Shown here piece by piece: positions 8,397 to 13,748 of a DNA stretch of 13,748 bases. The notes under the pieces were generated by a model, which was not told where the DNA came from, did no database searches, and worked only from the letters and a program-made list of their open reading frames with translations. Position numbers and translations under genes: made by a program. This stretch comes from Pleurotus djamor. Its lineage: Eukaryota > Basidiomycota > Agaricomycetes > Agaricales > Pleurotaceae. Every line of letters begins with the position of its first letter. Position 1 is the first letter of the stretch. The DNA is taken from the NCBI GenBank assembly GCA_029747585.1, contig JAPEVF010001114.1, forward strand, positions 1 through 13,748, written 5' to 3'.

Positions 8397-8783
8397 TCAG
8401 AGTCTCGTGGAAACTTACGTACCCGTCTTCTGCTTCTCTTTCTTTGAATGTAATGTAATCTACTTGCGAGCATACCAATTCAGTCGTGGACGAGACTTCG
8501 TGAATATTTAGGCTGAACCATAGGAAGGGCTACGGGCTACTCCGAACCGGCGCGTCGAGATTTGGTCGAGATGCTCAGATCTCCTTGGAAAGATGATTCC
8601 ATTGAGAGTATATCCAGCTGAACCATCCCCAAACAATCATCATGACCATTCTTCGAGTCGAAATTGTTGAATTCTGGATAGTTATTCTTTGAAATGTAAA
8701 TAGAGTACATGATCAGCGTCTCGTTGTTTCAATGTCTCGTCGTAGGTACACTCTCATCCTCGTGTCCTCTTTTTGATCACATT
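8397..8783. other. Shared 3' interval between convergent genes
   Basis: AT-richer sequence with no supported gene. It should hold the 3' UTRs and polyadenylation signals of the two facing genes; repeated TGTAAT/TGTAAA-type elements occur near 8448-8460 and 8696-8701. Confidence 0.4.
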
Positions 8784-9669
8784 CTAAGCTAACTTCACCG
8801 CTTCCACCTTGACCGTTCCATTCACATTCTTGGGCTGACGCCTCCGCTCAATGTCCTCACACAGCGCTTCATACCCTCTCATTCTCATCATCCCCACTCC
8901 ATCCCTCTCATAATCAAAGGCAATCCCCAACGTGTAAAGCATAGGCATCAAGCGCAGTTCAAACATTTCGTACAACACGATACCTGGGTTGGCGAGGAGC
9001 CATTCAGGCCAGAGGTTTTCGCGCCGTTTTTGTGGGTTGGCAGGGGCATAGGAGGGAGAAGAGGGGTCGAGAGGGGTAATTTGGGAGAGGATTTCGGAAT
9101 GTGTGAGATGAGGTGAGATGAATTCCGGTTTGGGGAGGCCATCTTCTGGTTTTGGTTTGGAAAGATGTTTGCGTGGCTTTGCCTGAGGAGAAGAAATGTG
9201 TCTTTGGGTATAAAGGATGTAGGTTAGGAGTTGACTCACTACGACCGCGCTAGCTTCGCGAGTACTGCCTCTCTGTATATTATTTGTGTCTTTGAATGCA
9301 GCTGAGATATCTCTCAGAAGCGAGAGAATCTCCTTTTGCTGTTCTTCGATCATCTCTAGACGAGATACATCTACGTTGTTGGCACTGGAAAGGACTGGCT
9401 CTTGGGCAGGGGTAGAGGGGTGGTCTTCCCGGTTGATCCCTACATGCAAGCGTGGTAGATTAGACTGTGCGTCTTGGGCGACTGGTTTTCTCGCTTGTCG
9501 TGGACTCACCACCGCCAGCTTCGTAAACCACGGTCTCGTCGCTGTATCTCCTGTCCATGTCGACCCTCAGCTTTTCGACAGACTTCGCACCGTTAGTTCC
9601 ATTCTCTTTCCGCTTCTTATTCATCTCACTCCGACTTCCAAACCTCATCAAAGAGAACAATCTGAGCAT
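8784..9669 (-). CDS. Unrecognised spliced gene, about 252 residues; 5' end uncertain
   Basis: The conservative model has exons 9669-9510, 9439-9240 and 9182-8784, with phase-matched introns of 70 and 57 bases (GTGAGT donors, TGTAG and CCTCAG acceptors, TCTAATC and CTAACC branch sites). The middle holds a short coiled segment (RLEMIEEQQKEILSLLRD) followed by a Pro/Lys-rich linker. The conserved-looking C-terminus reads NPGIVLYEMFELRLMPMLY and then GYEALCEDIERRR. I do not recognise the family. The first exon may itself be spliced: exons 9877-9859, 9773-9747, 9672-9630 and 9565-9510 also join in phase through GT-AG introns, one with an AACTAACG branch site. That would replace the start MLRLFSLMRF by a product reading SYRFVNDKVDAQIVLFDEV. 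The second intron is a multiple of three without stops. Confidence 0.55.
9183..9239 (-). other. 57-base stop-free intron
   Basis: The minus-strand donor GTGAGT, branch CTCCTAACC and pyrimidine-rich acceptor TTCTCCTCAG are all strong. The length is 19 codons and no stop is present, so retention would insert 19 residues without breaking the frame. Confidence 0.65.
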
Positions 9670-10030
9670 CGACTTTTAGGGGAGAAATTTCGTAAATTGG
9701 GCGATTCGAGTACGGAGAGGCATCAGGAAAAAAATTGGATGCTCACCTTTGTCGTTCACGAATCTATAGGATACTGTGAAGATGGTGAGAAAGTCCTCAA
9801 TCCGTCGCGTTGGAAATGAAATAAGGTGTTAGACTGATGTTGGATGTTGGAGGTAAACCTGAAGGGCGTCTAGCCATTTTTCGATAGGTCGCACTATAAG
9901 CGCCGAACGCGGACCACTTTTGGACGACTTTCCTTTCGGCAAACCCGAACAATCCTACGCCTCCCGTTCTACCGCGCCGTCCGATTCCCCTTGATCGCGA
10001 TTTCTCTTCGGAGGCCGGACTCTCCAAGTA
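9670..10030. promoter_or_regulatory. Divergent promoter interval
   Basis: The minus-strand gene and the plus-strand gene at 10031 are transcribed away from each other from this interval. It is 361 bp long, or only about 153 bp if the minus gene starts at 9877. No clear TATA box is seen on the plus strand. Confidence 0.4.
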
Positions 10031-13000
10031 ATGAGCTCAAATTCACCGTCGCGGAAAGATAAACCCAAATCCAAAGAAGTCTTTGAACCTGGAAGTCCGC
10101 TTGAACCCACACCCACACCTACCGCCAGATTCGCGCTGGAGAGCCTGTCATCACTTTCTTTCTTTCGAGTTCCACCAAAAAACGATTCAAACACGAGTGA
10201 AGATGCTGACGTAGCTGCGAGTACGGGTGGTGGTGGCAACGCAAGTGGTGGTAGCGGTGCGAAAAGCTCGCATGGTTCGTGGAGGCCGAGTACGATCGTT
10301 TCTGGTGGCGGTGGTGAGTCATCCGGTTCATTGTGATCGTGATGCGTCCTTCTAACTATTCAGTCACAGCTTCAACGAAATCTGCCTCTAGCTCGACTGC
10401 AACCAAATACGCCGACGAAGCATCCACGGAAATTGCTAAGAAACCGCAGGGCCCATCGAAGGTATCATCTACGATCGCAGGAGCTTCTGGTGGTGATGAA
10501 ATGGAGGTGGATGCACCCACTAAAAAGAGCAAGGATGCGGCTGGTTCCAAGGACAACTCTGTATCATCGAAGTCTGCTTCGACTTCGGCTCCTACTCAAT
10601 CACCTGGCGGATCAGTCAATGCTACCACGAAAGGAACCAAGGATGACGCTACTACTGGCTTGAAAGAAGGTTCTGCGGCAGGAAATTCAAAGCCTCCTCC
10701 CACTGCAGCTGCGACCTCTTTACGAACGGATATCCAATACATCCCCGGTACGAATGTCCTCGCACTCTCCCCTTCATTCTCGCGATTGTCTGGACCCGGA
10801 ATAATCCCTGCTCCCTCTGTTCTCCCCCTCTCCCTTACTACATCCAAACCTACCTCCGCGAATACAACCTGCCTAGATTCGCCGCAAACGAAACCGAAGA
10901 AGGCACGAAAACGAGCCAAGGTAAAGGAACCAAAGGACGCTGCTCGTCGTGCTTCAGTTTCGTCTGTAGAGATGGCCTCTCCTTCTCCTACGACCATGTC
11001 AATGACGGCGGCAACGACGGTCACAGATGCTTCGGCTCTGGAAACGACAGGAACCTCTCCTTCAGTTGTACCACGCAAATCAGCCTTGGACACAGTGGCA
11101 AATGGACAAGGACTACCTCCAGCTAAGAAACGACGTATATCTCCGCCATCTACTTCAGTCGCTTCTTCGGCGTCACTTCCTGCCGTGGCTTCGTCTAGTC
11201 AACCATTGGATAGTAGCTCCACCAAATCGTCTTCCTCAGGCGCGCTCTCTAATACCACCACCAGCGCCTCTTTACCTACTGCTCCAGTTGTTCCAGCTGT
11301 CGATCCCAGCGCCACATCAGCAACATTCGCTGCTCAGAATGACGGCAGCAGCGTTGTTGGTGCTCGGGCGGCTAAAGCCAAGACCGATAATGTGATCGAT
11401 AATCAGAATGATAATCGTGTAAACGCGCTTATACCTGTATCTACGCTTGCAGCTTCATCATCTACATCACCTGGCCTCCATGAACAGCGTTCCATGCCTC
11501 CCACATCTGCAGAGGAGAGAACGACGAACCAGCATCCTACGCCGGCGAATCCACCTACAACTGCCCCTGTTCCTAAGAACTCTGTGGCTACATCAGCTCC
11601 TTCAACAGCGACTTCGACACCAGCGCCAACATCGGCGCCAACCCGATCGAATCCAACCATACCACCCTCCACGCCTTCGACTACATCCGTAGCCACACCA
11701 TCTTCTTCTACCTCATCTACCAGTGTTCCACCTCGAAGCACGGCGTCACGGCCTTTTTTGCATTTGAGAACACATGCCACCGCCCCCACCTCAACCCCCA
11801 CCGCTTCGTCTTCAAATCCCCAATCTCAAACCTCCGCTTCTACTTCAACAACCTCTTCTGCCGCTGCTTCTTCTAGTACGCCTTCCAACCCACCGCCTGC
11901 ATCTACCGAAACTCCAAAGGAAAACCAATACGAATCAACGAAGCAGCTGCAAGCGCTCATCACTGAGAACGCTACTCTCAAACGGAACCTCTCTGCTATT
12001 AAGGTAGCGTTTAAACGTGAGAAGGAGGGACATGATCGTGAAGGAGCCAAGGTTTTGGAGATGTTGCTTGGACTGGTTGAGGTGTTGAGTCGATTGTCGG
12101 CCTCTGAGTCGAGCAGTAATGATGCTCCGGACAAGGGTAAAGGATCTAGTACGACGATTACCACGAAATCGGCATCATCAGCGACAACCACGACCCCTCA
12201 ATCATCTAATGTGGCAAGATCAAGTGCAGGCACGACAATGTCGAGCTCTATCTCTGTCCCACCGTGGCAAGCTATCGCTACACAATTCGGCGCCCTTAAA
12301 GGTGCTATCGAACGGCTCGTTGCTCAAGACGATGACATCAAACGCGAGAGTGAAAAGCTGAGAACGGAGAACGGAGAGGTGAGAAAGGAGAATGACAAAG
12401 TGAGAGTTGAGAGAAAGAGGGTGGAGGAGTACGAAGAGTGGAAGAAGGGAAAGCCGGAGAGGGAGCGGAAGGAAGAAGAGACGAAGAATGAGGTGCTTCA
12501 ACTGCGTGGACAGGTGAAGGATGTCAATGCTACGATGAAGGTATGGTATCTTCTCATTTTCGTCTCATTCATGGATCCGATTCTTACTCCAACTTATTGG
12601 GATGCCCCTCTAGCTCGTGGTAACCGAACGCGATAAGCTAAAGGTAACCCACCAACAGCACCTCGACAAATGTACGGAGCGTGATCGTGTACAAGCTCAG
12701 CGTATTATCAGTCTGGCTAAGGAGAAGGATGAGTTGGTGGCGTGGAAGGATGCGGCGATGAGGAAGCAAAGGAAGGAGGAGAATGAGAGGATAGCGCAGG
12801 AGGAAAAGAGGAAGAGAAGGGAAGAGGAACGGGAGCGGGATGAGAAAGAGAGGGAGAGAAGGGAGAGCGAAAAGGTGAAGGATGAAGCAAAGAGGTGGAT
12901 GCTGGCGGAGGAAAAGTATGCTAATTTGGGGAAAGAGAAAGATGGACTGGAGATTGAGCTGAAGGTCGGTTTCAACGTCATTCAATCCCTTTTATTGACC

Positions 13001-13748
13001 CAAAGAACTAATGAGCGTCTCCTTCCCCCTTACCTTCATCTTATCTATAGGCGACCAACCTCAAATTATCCAACCTCAAAACCGAATACGAAGCTTGTGC
13101 AGCGCGGTATGCCACTGCGGTTAGTGACTTTGAAGCGTTCAAGGTAGACGTAGCGAGGATCGCCGCTACTGCGACTGCAAACAAGAACACGTTCTCGGAT
13201 GCTCATACGCAAACCGATGTAGTCGAACCTGATCAAGAAGCTGCGTCGCGATCTTCTTCGATTCCACCGCCTCCCTCTTCGTCTTCCTCAACGCCAACGC
13301 CGACCGATGTAGCCTCCCTAACGACCCAACTTACCGAGCTCAAAGAACGTTATAACAACGTTATGAGCGCATGGATCCGCACGCGAGCTTCTTTGTCGTC
13401 CGAGTCCAAGCGGCTTCAAGTGATGATGAAAGAGCGGGATGAAGCGTTCACTGTGGCGGAGAGGATGAAGAAGGAAGCTGATCTGGTGAAGAGGGAGGTG
13501 GTTGAGATCAAAGACCGGTCAGAAGTCGAGCAGAGTGCGAAGATGAACGAGAAGGAGAGGATGCAGAAGGAGGTTGATCAAGTGGAGGAACGATGTCGCG
13601 TGTTGGTGGCGGGGAAAGAAGAGTTGGAGAACATGCTTGAGCAGGCGAAGAAGAGGGCTGAAGATGCGGATGAGAAGATGAGGAAGCTGGAGGAAGAGAA
13701 TGAGGAGGTCAAGGCGATGTACGAGGAAGCGAAAGAGCAGTTGGCTAT
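10031..13748 (+). CDS. Very long low-complexity and coiled-coil protein (3' partial)
   Basis: Four exons, 10031-10313, 10364-12540, 12614-12964 and 13051 to the edge, join in phase (introns of 50, 73 and 86 bases) to give at least 1169 residues with no stop. Residues 1-94 are Ser/Pro/Gly-rich. About 95-610 is Ser/Thr/Ala/Pro-rich low complexity with two basic clusters, KPKKARKRAKVK near 271 and PPAKKRRISPP near 345, both resembling nuclear localisation signals. A first coiled coil (LQALITENATLKRNLSAIK) lies near 622-650. A longer Lys/Glu/Arg-rich coil runs from about 740 and occupies most of exon 3. A Ser/Pro linker and another coil follow to the edge. The layout suggests a nuclear or cytoskeletal scaffold with a disordered head and rod-like tail, which is inference; I recognise no family. 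The donor GTCGGT of the last intron is weak, though phase and acceptor are good. Confidence 0.8.

Noticed and set aside
9286..9819. Plus-strand frame of 177 codons
   Set aside because: It runs antisense across exons and introns of the minus-strand gene, whose splice signals and phases are coherent.
10596..11093. Minus-strand open frame of 165 codons
   Set aside because: It is a shadow of the Ser/Thr/Ala-rich exon 2 of the long gene. The Val/Glu/Ala bias is the complement of that composition.
11403..11801. Minus-strand frame rich in Val, Gly and Asp
   Set aside because: It is the antisense of the low-complexity Thr/Ser/Pro codons, with no independent evidence.
12541..12636. Hydrophobic C-terminus (WYLLIFVSFMDP) and stop at the end of exon 2 of the long gene
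   Set aside because: This is intron sequence. GTATGG at 12541 and CTCTAG at 12613 splice in phase to a coiled-coil exon that continues the same composition.
12638..12985. Minus-strand hydrophobic Leu/Ser/Phe-rich frames that look like membrane proteins
   Set aside because: They are the complement of the purine-rich coiled-coil codons of exon 3. The hydrophobicity follows from CT-rich triplets.

Overview
The window looks like nuclear DNA of a filamentous basidiomycete, most likely an Agaricomycete. Genes on both strands are cut by many 45-90 base GT-AG introns with CTAAC/CTGAC-type branch sites. A seven-helix DUF6534-type membrane protein is present, a family greatly expanded in mushrooms. 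A tRNA carries a short intron directly after the anticodon. There are no bacterial-style operons or ribosome binding sites. One base (4263) is undetermined.

Layout, left to right. Positions 1-627 hold the C-terminal exon of a leucine-rich, F-box-like protein running in from the left edge. A coding-like but broken stretch follows (about 712-956). Positions 1412-3114 (minus strand) hold a many-exon DUF6534 membrane protein that I could splice almost completely by hand. Positions 3115-4760 have no gene I can support. A TATA box at 4801 and a spliced leader precede a 62-residue secreted peptide with a histidine-rich tail (4993-5181). tRNA-Thr(AGT) with a 13-base intron lies on the minus strand at 5430-5515. 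Positions 5614-6298 and 6400-6735 hold two small unrecognised genes, or parts of one. Positions 7263-8396 hold an unrecognised 377-residue basic, probably nuclear protein. Facing it on the minus strand is an unrecognised spliced gene (8784-9669, possibly extending to about 9877). From 10031 to the right edge runs a four-exon gene for a very long Ser/Thr/Ala/Pro-rich protein with two basic nuclear-localisation-like clusters and long coiled coils.

The genes do not form an obvious pathway or cluster. The membrane protein and the secreted peptide belong to classes typical of lineage-specific fungal repertoires. The two right-hand genes are transcribed away from a shared interval of at most about 360 bp. 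I see no mobile element, CRISPR array or clear undescribed multi-gene system. The most distinctive item is the small secreted peptide, with five consecutive x-Val-(Glu/Asp) triplets followed by a tail in which 13 of 17 residues are His.
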